Source: Phymorhynchus buccinoides
Lineage: Eukaryota; Mollusca; Gastropoda; Neogastropoda; Raphitomidae
DNA length: 64,000 nt
Assembly: GCA_017654935.2 (NCBI GenBank)
Contig: CM065680.1
Location: forward strand, 39,039,777 to 39,103,776
Direction: 5' to 3'
Made by a program: the position numbers and the translations under genes
Notes under the pieces: generated by a model
What the model saw: only the letters and a program-made list of their open reading frames with translations
What the model was told of the DNA's origin: nothing
The model's database searches: none
Shown here: positions 23,882 through 36,500 of the stretch, piece by piece
How positions within the stretch are numbered: the stretch's first letter is position 1
Layout: each line of letters begins with the position of its first letter

Positions 23882-25409
23882 TGCGCACGCACGCACACAC
23901 ACACACACACACACACACTGCAAGTAAGAAAGCTTTCTAAGCTTATTCTTTAACCCTCAATAAAGATGATTTTGACTTGACTTGACTTGACTTAAGAAGT
24001 GTCTGTGTGTGCAAGTAAAAATATGAAGGAAAGGAAATGTTAAAAAGTGTTATGAACTTCGATGGAGATCACTCTTACCAACGCCAAATAAGCCAGGAAG
24101 AGTTATTTCCGAATATCATCAATTGGAAAAGTAAAATAAAGCTCAAAAGCAGAGGTCTGGGGGCCGCAGAAGGCCCCTAGAAGTGTTCCAGGGGGTAACG
24201 CTGAAGCTTTTTTTGATAATTGAAGCCCTAAAACAGCATTAGAATATTTAGCTAAATTCAGTTGTTGGTGGTTGTTTTTTCGGAGGACAGATTTTTTTTT
24301 AAGCGGAAAAGCAATATCATTTTGGCAGAAATGTGCTGTTTGGCAGACAATTCCCATCCCTGGTCTTTCTCAAGGACAGACCACTGCTGACTGAACTGGA
24401 TTCGAACCTGCACACTCGCAAATCTGTCGTATTGATTCAGTGACTCTAACCACTCAGCCACGGCGGCTCCAACAGACACTAAGGCCTTACCTTGCCCAAA
24501 AGGCATCCCCACTATTTATAGACAAATTGTAGCCCAGCCCTTCACAACAGCAACTGTGTCCTCGGCTTTCCGGAAGTCCTAGTCTAAAATGATACACTTG
24601 CACGTTTACCTTGCCCATTTTCATCATCTGTTCATTTTGTCCTTCAGGTTTTGGGTATTTGGGACTGTTCCCATCTGGAGAGCATGTCACTGCAAGTGCA
24701 GCACCACCTTTTGTGAGGAGAGGGAGCAGACTTGGGAAACCTAGCTATCAATAGACGATTTTCGGAGAAAAAAAGTAGGGGAGAGCACTTCGTGAAAATT
24801 AAAGTAGCTTACCTCCATTACTTGGTCAAATGCCATAACAACAATGCAACAATGGCGTCGAAGCTTGAAACCACAGGATGCGAGTCAGCGACTTGCAAAC
24901 ATTTTTTTTTAGAAAAATTAGGGGTGGCCAGTAGCCACAAACTGATAAAACTTGCAAAATGTGACGTAAAAATATAAATGACATACATTTTTAGAATGAT
25001 GCACAGTGTTCTAAGTGCTGTGTGGCTGCTCAAACACACGAGTCGAAAGGCTACGAGAGATGATGGCAGAGTGACTTCCCCTGTTTGACCGATTGAATTA
25101 GGCAAGACCACTCCCACACACCATGAAATTACTCCCCTTAATTATTTCCGAACAATTCCAATTTAGTCATACCAGGCAGCGGGATTTTTCCCTACTCTTA
25201 CTGACTTTAAACTGCTGTGGGATTATACACGTGCATAAGCACACAGGTCAGACTTGCTTTAAGTCCCCATCCGAAGGACTCGACGTTCAGTTCAATTTTC
25301 CCGTCAAACTAGAAAAGAAAGGGCAAGGCCGGGATTCAAGACCGGGTCACTCACGCATTGAAATTGGCAGGTGAACATCTTAACCACTGCCACCTCCCTG
25401 GGTTAATGG

Positions 25410-25476
<67 letters not shown>

Positions 25477-25708
25477 CTGAAGTTTTTATTGATTAGGCCT
25501 CTCTGCCCGTATCAATACTTTTTATTAATAAATAAATGTAGACTAGAACAATATAATCATGCACATACATATAATCCATAAATTGGGATAAATAATTTGA
25601 GAAAAAGAATTTATCCAGAGACAAGTGATTGACTTCTAAAAGCAATTTGGATCAAATGACAACTTTTTCTTTGCCACTGGGTTTAACATGTGCTAAGTGC
25701 ATGGGCAC

Positions 25709-25742
<34 letters not shown>

Positions 25743-28001
25743 TCCACGTTCAGACCGTAAGGTCTAGTGTAAAGTGAGAGGAAAAATCCCCTGTACCCAC
25801 CCAGGGTTGAACTCCGGTTTACTTGACACGAGGCGAACGCGCTACCACTGTGCCACTCCACACCACGACTAAATAACGACATAACGACTAAATCAACAAC
25901 GTGCGCACACACGGACGCCTTCACTTACCCCTCTGTCCACTATCTGGTAGTCTCTCAGCACCGGTCTGTACTTGCCAGAGTCCACCAACCTCAAGCCGGT
26001 GCTGGCACTGGCAGGACGCATGTTTTCCACCACCACGAAACACACGTCCGTCCTGAGAACACAGAAGAACAACCGTGTTGTAAAGTTTGTGTATCACATG
26101 CACATGCACACATGCACATACCGCACGCATGAGCTGCACGTGCACATACACACAAGAACGTGTGCACACACACATAATTATACACACACACACACGATCG
26201 TGTATGCGCACACACACACACAAAGATTCGCACACACACACACATCATAAATCACACGTTTGCTCACACACGCCCACATTCACATCACACCCCTCTATCT
26301 TCCGCCCAACTCCTTAAACATGGGTGCAACTACACAAAATGAAAAAACCCTAAAAGGCCAGGGTCCAGGGGTAATGTCCCCCTGCAGCTGAAGCAAAACT
26401 TGATTTATGAAGGTATTTTAGTCTGCTTTTTCCACAATTTATACAAATGCTTATCTTAAAGTGCTTGAAAAATACAGTAGACACACAAAGATCTTGTTTG
26501 ACAAATCTAAAAAAAAGGAACTTCCTATTCCGGTAAAATTCAAAAACAGGAAATCCTTGTATACCAGGAAAAGTTGCACCCACACGGAAACAATCAAAAT
26601 TCTTTAGATTTTTCTAGCTACATTCACTGTGTATCAAACCTTGATCATCTACAAACAAGTTCCCGTTTATTCCACAAACGTTCCTTATCTTATTGTTCAT
26701 TTTCTTTTCATCCCCTATCCCGACCCTTCCCCTTAAACGCTTGACTCAGGATCGACTCATCGAGTTTGCTACATCTGATAGACAACCACTTACTGTGTAG
26801 CCACAATTGTAGAGCCTTTCCTGTGCTCCGAAGCACTGATCAGGTAAAAACTGGTTCCTTCGTCCTCCCCCTCATCATTGAGATCCCTGCACACCAGACC
26901 ATTTTCAATTCTTTGTAGCCACTCGTTATTTTAGCACTCATGCAAAGCAAAGCAGAACGGCATTCTTCTCTTTATCACTAGCTGCCCAAACTATCTGCCT
27001 TTCTGACACAGCATATGTGGGCTTTTCGCCTAAACCAAGAATGCTGCCACGATAACAGTGTAAAAATGATTTTAAATTGTGTTCAACATTATTAAAAGTG
27101 TTCTGTACTTACGGCAAAAACAAAAAAGGAAAGAAAGAATATTCAGTCTTGCAGGGATGCATCTAGAAATGTCTAAACTGTGTGGAAATTTGGGGGATCT
27201 GGAAATAGTTAGGGGGGCGGGGGTAAATCAATGCCAGATCAAGGGATGTAGTGTGGAAATTTTTACAACCTGTGGTGAACCCATTGTTCTTTTTGCTTTG
27301 TAAGCACCAGTCATAAAACATTGCTTTTGATTCGCTGTCAAATTCTAGCCAAGGTCTGCTTTTTTTCCAACTTTCCATGAACTCATGCTTTCGCTTTTTG
27401 AAAGGTGGTGGAGCGACACTACTAGCAATGGGATCGTTGGTGACATCACAGTCCTGATCCGATGCTTCGTCATTCGATGAACTTTCCCCATTGTCATCAC
27501 TAACTGCTGATGAGGAACAAGAAGGTTGTTGATCAATGTTTTGCTACCACAGTCGCACTGTTTTCTTTCTTTTTAGAAGTCACAGTAAAATAATCCAGAA
27601 GCGATGCCATTTTTGAGCGGGCTCGCTTACACTGCGCCCGGAAATAGTAAATGAAAGAGAAAGCCGTTGATTGGCTATGCTATTTTTAAGGCCCAATCAA
27701 AATGCTCGTTCTTTACTGTCGAAAGGAAATGCAGACTCGGCAAAGCCCATGCAGCCACGCAATCTAGGCCTAGTGCCGAACAAGTTATTTTCAAACGATT
27801 TTTTCGTTTGCAGGATTTCACAAAATTTGGGATTTTCCTGCAGCATATTTTTATTTCTGCGGGAACATCAACAATTTTGCGGCAATGCCGCACTCTAGAT
27901 GCATCCCTGGTCTTGTATTCGTGTGTGTGGCACGTAAATTGTATGTGCATGTGTGTGTGTGTGTGTGTGTGCGCGTGTGTCACTCTGTGTGTGTGTGTGT
28001 C

Positions 28002-28052
<51 letters not shown>

Positions 28053-28083
28053 GTCACTCTGTGTGTGTGTGTGTGTGTGTGTC

Positions 28084-28150
<67 letters not shown>

Positions 28151-28179
28151 ATGTGTCACTCTCTGTGTGTGTGTGTGTC

Positions 28180-28236
<57 letters not shown>

Positions 28237-28281
28237 GTCACTCTGTGTGTGTGTGTGTGTCACTCTGTGTGTGTGTGTGTC

Positions 28282-28346
<65 letters not shown>

Positions 28347-28358
28347 ATGTGTCACTCT

Positions 28359-28417
<59 letters not shown>

Positions 28418-28443
28418 ACTCTGTGTGTGTGTGTGTGTGTGTC

Positions 28444-28520
<77 letters not shown>

Positions 28521-28541
28521 ATGTGTCACTCTGTGTGTGTC

Positions 28542-28636
<95 letters not shown>

Positions 28637-31600
28637 ATGGGCATGCTTTCATTCCCTTCATGTGTGCATTGGGTAATCAGAGAATGTTAAAGAATCTTGT
28701 TGGATTCTTACTTTATCAGATCTTCAGCCGCTTCCTGCCCTTGCTCCGGGGTTTTGTCCAGTACCACCTTCAGTATCTGACTCTTCTGATACACCACCAT
28801 CTGCCCACAAAAACAACACACACACACACAATTCAACTTTAACACCGCGCCATTCACTTTCTATGACAATGTTCTCAAATAGGGCAGCAGAAGAAGAAAT
28901 CCGTGGAGCAGTAGCATAAATTGAAAATGAAAACACCTTCAAAACCTGACTCTTCTGATTCACTACCATATGCACACAGAAACACACACACAATTCAACT
29001 TTTACACCACGCCATCCACTGTCTAGGGCAATGTTCCCAAACAGGGTACTGGCAGTAGAAGAAGTGAGAAATGGAATACAAGTAAAATTCCCATGATTGA
29101 AAATGAAGACACTGTCAAAACATCTTTTTGGTGGTCATCCAAATTTTTTGGGTGGTCATCTGAGTTTCAAAAAAGAAAGTAATTATTTCAAATCGGTTCA
29201 AAAGATTTTACAGATTATCAGTAGTTGTAGAATTAGAAATGGTAGTACTGTCGAACTTCCCTTACAAGACCTCCCATTATAAGACTCCCTCCCACATAAG
29301 ACCTACTTCTCTGAGACATTGCCCTTCTTTGTGTTGTAAGTATTAAAATTACCTCCCTTATAAAACCCCTCCCTTATAAGACCTCATTTTGGATGATTTT
29401 TTAAAGGTCTTTATAAGGGAGGTTCCACGGCACTATGATTTTTTTATTTTATTAATAGCATCATTACACTACAAATCCCAACTTTCCTTCTTCTTCTTCT
29501 TCTGCCAATGTCCACCTGCCGTAACCGGCAATTACTGACATGTACTGGGATTCAAAGAATTATGCAGCGCAGGAAAAACAAAAGCGAAAATAAACCTAGA
29601 CAGATAAGAGGGCGTGCTCGACTGAGCACCCCTGGCTAGTCCGAGAACACCCAGCCGCACACTAGGGGAGTGGGGGTGGGGGAATAAAAAATATCTACGC
29701 AGAAACTCACCGTGACGAAAACGCTGTCGCTGAACGCGCGGTTCTTGAAATCGTAGGCCACGATCTCCACGACGAAGTACCCTTGGGCGTAGCCCTGGTA
29801 GGACGGCAGGGTGGCCCTGACCACGCCGTTGTCCGGGTTGACGGTGAAGGCGCCGTTCATGCTGATGGGGTCGAGGCCGTCGGCCCGGTGGAACAGGATG
29901 CTCCGGATGGCGTAGATGACCCGGTTGTTGCCGGGCCCGTCCGCATCGTTGGCTACCACTTGGATCACCATTTCATCCGGGGGCACCGTCTCCAGCACTG
30001 CGAGGAAACGGACGACAGACAGACATATAGATAAATAACGGTTCTTTCTGAAGGATTGCTTCCCTCTCCCTCAGATGGGAAGAATAGGCTTCGCCTAAAA
30101 TCTTTATCCTTGTCAAATAAAGTTTGCTCAGTGTTCATTGTTCTCTCTCTCTCTCTCCTTCTCTCCCTCCCTCTCTCTCTCTCTCTCTCTCCCCCCCCCC
30201 CCCCCCCCCCCCCCCTCTCTCTCAGGCATAAATGTGTGCGTGCACGCGCGCGCGTGTGTGTGTGAGTGCGTGCGTGCTTGTGTGTGTGTGTGTGTGTGAT
30301 TCTATATTTTGTTCATTGACCTCCTTGCAGATAGGTCGGCGGCCATTGCAATTAAAAGTTTTGAGTCTTATGAGTCTCTCTCAGGCACCAGAACACCATA
30401 TTTTACAGACAAATAAGGCGATACTTTTTTCCCCCATACTGAGACCCCTGCGCCTTACAACATGACTAATAGAATAGTAAGAAAATGGAATAACAAAATC
30501 TTAATTTTGTGTGAAATTTGGGGGTGCGGCTTATAGTCCGAAAAATATGGTAGTCTCAAGTCCAATCCTTGGAAAATCGCTGTACAATTTAGCTCTTCTA
30601 GCACCATGGGCGAATGCATTCGCCCAGTACATCACACTTCACTCCCATCAAATGCAAAGACATTCACTGCCAAGTAGCCTGCCGTGTAATGGTCTGTTTT
30701 CAGAGCTTATGTCAGTGGATTTTTTTCTGTTAAAGCAACGCATGCGCACTCGAAAAAATAGTTAACCCCCCCCCCCCCCCTTCTTGTACTTTGAGATGCA
30801 ACGGACAACCAAGAATGTAACGAAATACATGGTGCTATAAGAGTTAAGGGCCAACAAGGCCACAAAATGTGGAGGGGTAACACCGAAACCAGTTCCCAAC
30901 ATGACTGAAAAGATTTAATGCCGTGAGAAGTCACCTTAAAATGCTATTCAACAGAAAATCTAACACTCAATAAAAGGCAAAACCTCTGACAGCGTAGAAT
31001 AAGCCCATCCCCAAGTCAGACATCCTTAATCCTCTAACAGTTCTGATGCCCGACTCTCTCTCTCTCTCGCATGCTCTCTCTCTCTCGCTTGCTCTCTCTC
31101 TCACTCTCTCTCTCTCTCTCAGACGATCTGGTTACCCCTCACACAGGCCACGCATAGTCTTCAGAAGTGTAGTTCCGGTATGAAATGTGAAGTCCTATTC
31201 ATTAAAAGAACCAAGCACAGTTCACTGAATTTGTGAAGCAGTCGAGAATCAAAATGCTGAATTATCAATATTGAAGCGTAGCAGAGGTATGAATTGTGTC
31301 AAATGCAATGCACAATGTGTAGCGTGATCAGTTTTGTTAAACTATTCAGCTTTCATCTTCTCTGTAAAGAACATAAGAACATCAAAAATTTTAAAAAACG
31401 CAAGACGGCAAGCCTTTACTCCCAGTTGCATAAATAACAATCCATTAAACTGGTTCAGTTTCCTTCTTTCGTTTTCTATGCTACCTTTTTTTCAACAGAC
31501 TGTATTTTGTTATAACGTCACCTGTCATGACATCCTTGTCTGCAAACACGGGCCCGTTGTCGTTGTTGTCAATCAACTGGATGATGACGTACGCGACTTT

Positions 31601-33462
31601 GTCCGTATCTGTCATGTCATGTCGAGGGTATTCACGCTTTCTGCGTTTCACTTGTTGAGCAGCCATCACCTTAACGCAGATCAGGTAATCCCTCTTCACT
31701 TCATAGTCTAGGACCCTGGTGCTACGGATTTCACCACTGGAGAGGACTTCCAAGGCTGAATTGTAGTTGCTGTTACCTGCAAGCATTGGAATCACTCATT
31801 AAAACTACACCAAAGCACAGCTTTCGAAGATTTGTAATTCTCTTCAACTGCAAGCATTGGAATCACTCATTAAAACTACACTAAAACACAGCTTTCGAAG
31901 ATTTGTAATTCTCTTCAACTGCAAGCATTGGAATCACTCATTAAAACTACACCAAAACACAACTTTCGAAGATTTGTAATTCTCTTCAACTGCAAGCATT
32001 GGCATCACTCATTAAAACTACACCAAAACACAGCTTTCGAAGATTTGTAATTCTCTTCAACTGCAAGCATTGGCATCACTCACTAAAACTACACCAAAAC
32101 ACAGCTTTCGAAGATTTGTAATTCTCTTCAACTGCAAGCATTGGCATCACTCACTAAAACTACACCAAAACACAGCTTTCAAAGATTTGTAATTCTCTTC
32201 AACTGCAAGCATTGGCATCACTCATTAAAACTACACCAAAACACAGCTTTTGAAGATTTGTAATTCTCTTCAACTGCAAGCATTGGCATCACTCATTAAA
32301 ACTACACCAAAGCACAGCTTTTGAAGATTTGTAATTCTTTTCAACTGCAAGCATTGGAATCACTCATTAAAACTACACCAAAACACAGCTTTCGAAGATT
32401 TGTAACAAGATCAGTGCGCAAAGAGTGAGTCCAGTGTCGTCTTCTTGCGCTGCAGACACCCAAGTTGTTATATCGGCCAATCAGAATGCCGCTTACATAT
32501 CGAGGGGTTAGTCAAGATGGCGATGTTGTTGTCAGTGTGTTCTCGTTCTAGCCAGGTAGTTGTGCAAGAAAGCTTGACATTGGGATGGCGGTGTGGTTGT
32601 AAGTGCGTTCTCGTTCTAACCATGTAGTTTTTGCATAAAAGCTTGACTTTGGGAGTCAATAAATTGTACGTTATATGCAAGTTGCTCGTTGTAGCGAGCT
32701 TGTTGTATGCAGAATTATTTAACAAGGAAAAAGAAGGCTTGTGGTCGGGAATTTTGAAACCACTCATTACACACAGGCTCTCGTTTAAACCGTACTCGTA
32801 CTAAATGGGTTTCCCTGTATGGACTTTTGGCCAGTCTGTAGGGTGGTTGCAGTACTGAGTTTCGACTGTACCTGCAAGCATTGGCATCACTCGTTTAAAC
32901 TACATCAACCTCAAAGATTTCCAAGGCAGTGTTGTAGTCTTTCCTATTTGCAAACAGAGACATGACTCGTTTTAAAACTATATCGAAAACAGAACCATAC
33001 AAAAATATCATAACACAAACCCTTCTCTTTTCAACAGTGTCATATTCTTTTGACAAGTTCTTCCTTTTAATATTTGAGTGGCTCCAAGAAAGAAAAGGCA
33101 GTTGAATGAATAACTAAGGTCTTAGGTAAGGTTGAGATGCGTTCTAAATAAATACACACACACACACTCATGGGTGCTCCTGGGAAATGTCAAAAATCCT
33201 GCAAGGCAGGGGTCCAGGGGCCACCCAGTTAACAACTTCACTTAAACAATCCTAAAAATATAAAGTTCCTGGTAAAGGCATGTAAATATTTATCTGTGTT
33301 CATTTCTTTTATATTCTACACATGAGAGAAACCGACAAAACGTTTAAAAATAGGAAATTCGCTGCTTCTAAAATTCTCATAATCCGGCAACGCTGGCTCC
33401 AGGCAATAAAAAAAAATCCTGCATTTCAGGACATCCTGAAAGCAGGAGCACCCATGCACACA

Positions 33463-33502
<40 letters not shown>

Positions 33503-36500
33503 GGGGTGTGGTGATAATCCTCTTACACAGATCGTTGCCTCTGTACCGCTCGTAGACCACTTCACTGTTCTCCGGGGCGTCAGGATCGCAGGCCACTACA
33601 CGACCTACCACAGTGGAGGCCAGCGTGTCATCAGGCACATCGAATTTGGTAGGCACTTCAAACTGAAACATGCAGGGCACAGTGAGTGAAAAAATATGGA
33701 TGGGCACTTCAAATTGAAACATGCAGGGCACAGTGAGTGAAAAAATGGATGGGCACTTCAAACTGAAACATGCAGGGCACAGTGAGTGAAAAAATGGATG
33801 GGCACTTCAAACTGAAACATGCAGGGCACAGTGAGTGAAAAAATGGATGGGCACTTCAAACTGAAACATGCAGGGCACAGTGAGTGAAAAAATGGATGGG
33901 CACTTCAAACTGAAACATGCAGGGCACACTGAGTGAAAAAATGGATGGGCACTTCAAACTGAAAGTTGCAAGGCACAGTGAGTGAAAAAATGGATGGGCA
34001 CTTCAAACTGAAACATGCAAGGCACAGTGAGTGAAAAAATGGATGGGCACTTCAAACTGAAACATGCAGGGCACAGTGAGTGAAAAAATGGATGGGCACT
34101 TCAAACTGAAACATGCAGGGCACACTGAGTGAAAAAATGGATGGGCACTTCAAACTGAAAGTTGCAAGGCACAGTGAGTGAAAAAATGGATGGGCACTTC
34201 AAACTGAAACATGCAAGGCACAGTGAGTGAAAAAATGGATGGGCACTTCAAACTGAAAAATGCAGGGCACAGTGAGTGAAAAAATGGATGGGCACTTCAA
34301 ACTGAAAGTTGCAAGGCACAGTGAGTGAAAAAATGGATGGGCACTTCAAACTGAAACATGCAAGGCACAGTGAGTGGAAAAAATGGATGGGCACTTCAAA
34401 CTGAAACATGCAGGGCACAGTGAGTGAAAAAAATGGATGGGCACTTCAAACTGAAACATGCAGGGCACAGTGAGTGAAAAAAATGGATGGGCACTTCAAA
34501 CTGAAACATGCAGGGCACAGTGAGTGAAAAAAATGGATGGGCACTTCAAACTGAAACATGCACGGCACAGTGAGTGAAAAAATGGATGGGCACTTCAAAC
34601 TGAAACATGCAGGGCACAGTGAGTGAAAACAAATGGATGGGCACTTCAAACTGAAACATGCAAGGCACAGTGAGTGAAAAAAATATGGGCACTTCAAACT
34701 GAAACATGCAGGGCACAGTGAATGAAAAAATGGATGGGCACTTCAAACTGAAACATGCAGGGCAGTGAGTGGAAATATGGATGGGCACTTCAAACTGAAA
34801 CATGCAGGGCACAGTGAGTGAAACAATATGGATGGGCACTTCAAACTGAAACATGCAAGGCACAGTGAGTGAAAACATTGATGGGCACTTCAAACTGAAA
34901 CATGCAGGGCACAGTGAGTGAAAAAATGGATGGGCACTTCAAACTGAAACATGCCGGGCACACTGAGTGAACAAAATGGATGGGCACTTCAAACTGAAAA
35001 ATGCAGGGCACAGTGAGTGAAAAAATGGATGGGCACTTCAAACTGAAACATGCCGGGCACAGTGAGTGAAAAAATGGATGGGCACTTCAAACTGAAAAAT
35101 GCAGGGCACAGTGAGTGAAAAAATGGATGGGCACTTCAAACTGAAAAATGCAGGGCACAGTGAGTGAAAAAATGGATGGGCACTTCAAACTGAAACATGC
35201 CGGGCACACTGAGTGAACAAAATGGATGGGCACTTCAAACTAAAACATGCAGGGCACAGTGAGTGAAACAAATGACACACACACACACTTCAATTTTGTC
35301 CAAGCGTACACCACACATTTCCATGATACACACAGTCTGTTTCACTTTCAGGGCATCAGACTCACATCGTTGGGGCAGGCAGCGTATCTGGATTTCTCAA
35401 ACGACGGTTCATTGTCATTGACGTCAACCACTATCACGGTGAGCGGGCGTCGGCTCATCTTGTCTTGGTCGATGGTGTCTGTGGCTTCCACCAGCAGCTG
35501 TCAACACATTGTAGAAACATACAAGTCACAATAAAATAAGGGTCTGGTGTGTGTGGTCGGCGCTCTTTTGCTGTCTCAGGACCGACATCTTGGTATTAAA
35601 CTTTTTATTCCTTCTTCATACATTTACAAATAACATTCATATATATATGTATGCTTCAACATTCATGTATACTAAATAGTGATTACCTGTTGTTAAAGAT
35701 GAATAAAACATTAAAAAAGAAAGAAAAAAGGACTGACATCCTGGAACAAACTTCCTCTTTCCCTTTCAAATCTAACCTCAAAACCCACCTGTTCACCCGT
35801 CATTGAGGTTCCACTCTCTTGCCTTTAGGTCTGTTTCTGCTGTATACCATTTATGTCATACGTGTGTGTTCGCTTTGCATTGCATTTTTAGCTTGAATGC
35901 GCTATGAATGCTAACGTGTGTGTGTGTGCGCTTTGATTTCATTTCTATTAAGATTCAGCGCCGTATAAATACTGTATGTTGTTGTTGTTGTTGTGTGTGT
36001 GTGTGAAAAAACAACATTAGTCAGTTCACAGCAACTCAAACCGTTTTTACAAATCCCAAACATTTAAGTACTGTTTTGTTCCGGCTCAAACCAGTTTTAT
36101 TGCTTGCCTCTACCCTATACAGTAATAATATTGACATACTAACTCAGGTAACACCTATAAAGCCCCTGATGTTCCAGTCTTCTACACCTGAAATAAAAAT
36201 TAAAAAAAGAACCCACACATAAACTGTAAAGCCTTTTTTAAAAATATACATTTGGATAAATATAACAGGACTTTCAGTTACCAGTTAAAACAAAAATGAA
36301 AAACAACAATAACATTCAATACTTATATTGAAAACTAGTATTCAAAAGTCAACAACAAAGATGGCAAAAGTTGATGACTATACTGGACAGCAGGGCATAA
36401 GGGAGGTTAAAGCGCTTTGGGCTCATCTGAGGTAAAGCGCTATATAAATGTACTGTTATTATTATTATTATTATTTAATAAACTATTATTAGCTATGACA

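Noticed and set aside
25921..26241. Two longer minus-strand frames over exon 19
   Set aside because: Neither keeps the splice phase. The third, shorter frame (TDVCFVVVENM...) joins exons 18 and 20 and matches the expected domain.
27667..28842. 391-codon plus-strand ORF and similar Val-Cys, His-Thr, Leu-Ser frames
   Set aside because: They are translations of GT, CA and CT microsatellites and have no non-repetitive domain.
34446..35041. Minus-strand ORFs of 66-115 codons with repeated FEVPIH/FSLKCPS phrases, possible repeat protein
   Set aside because: They are frames across the 49 bp minisatellite. The FEVP phrase is simply the copied start of exon 15.
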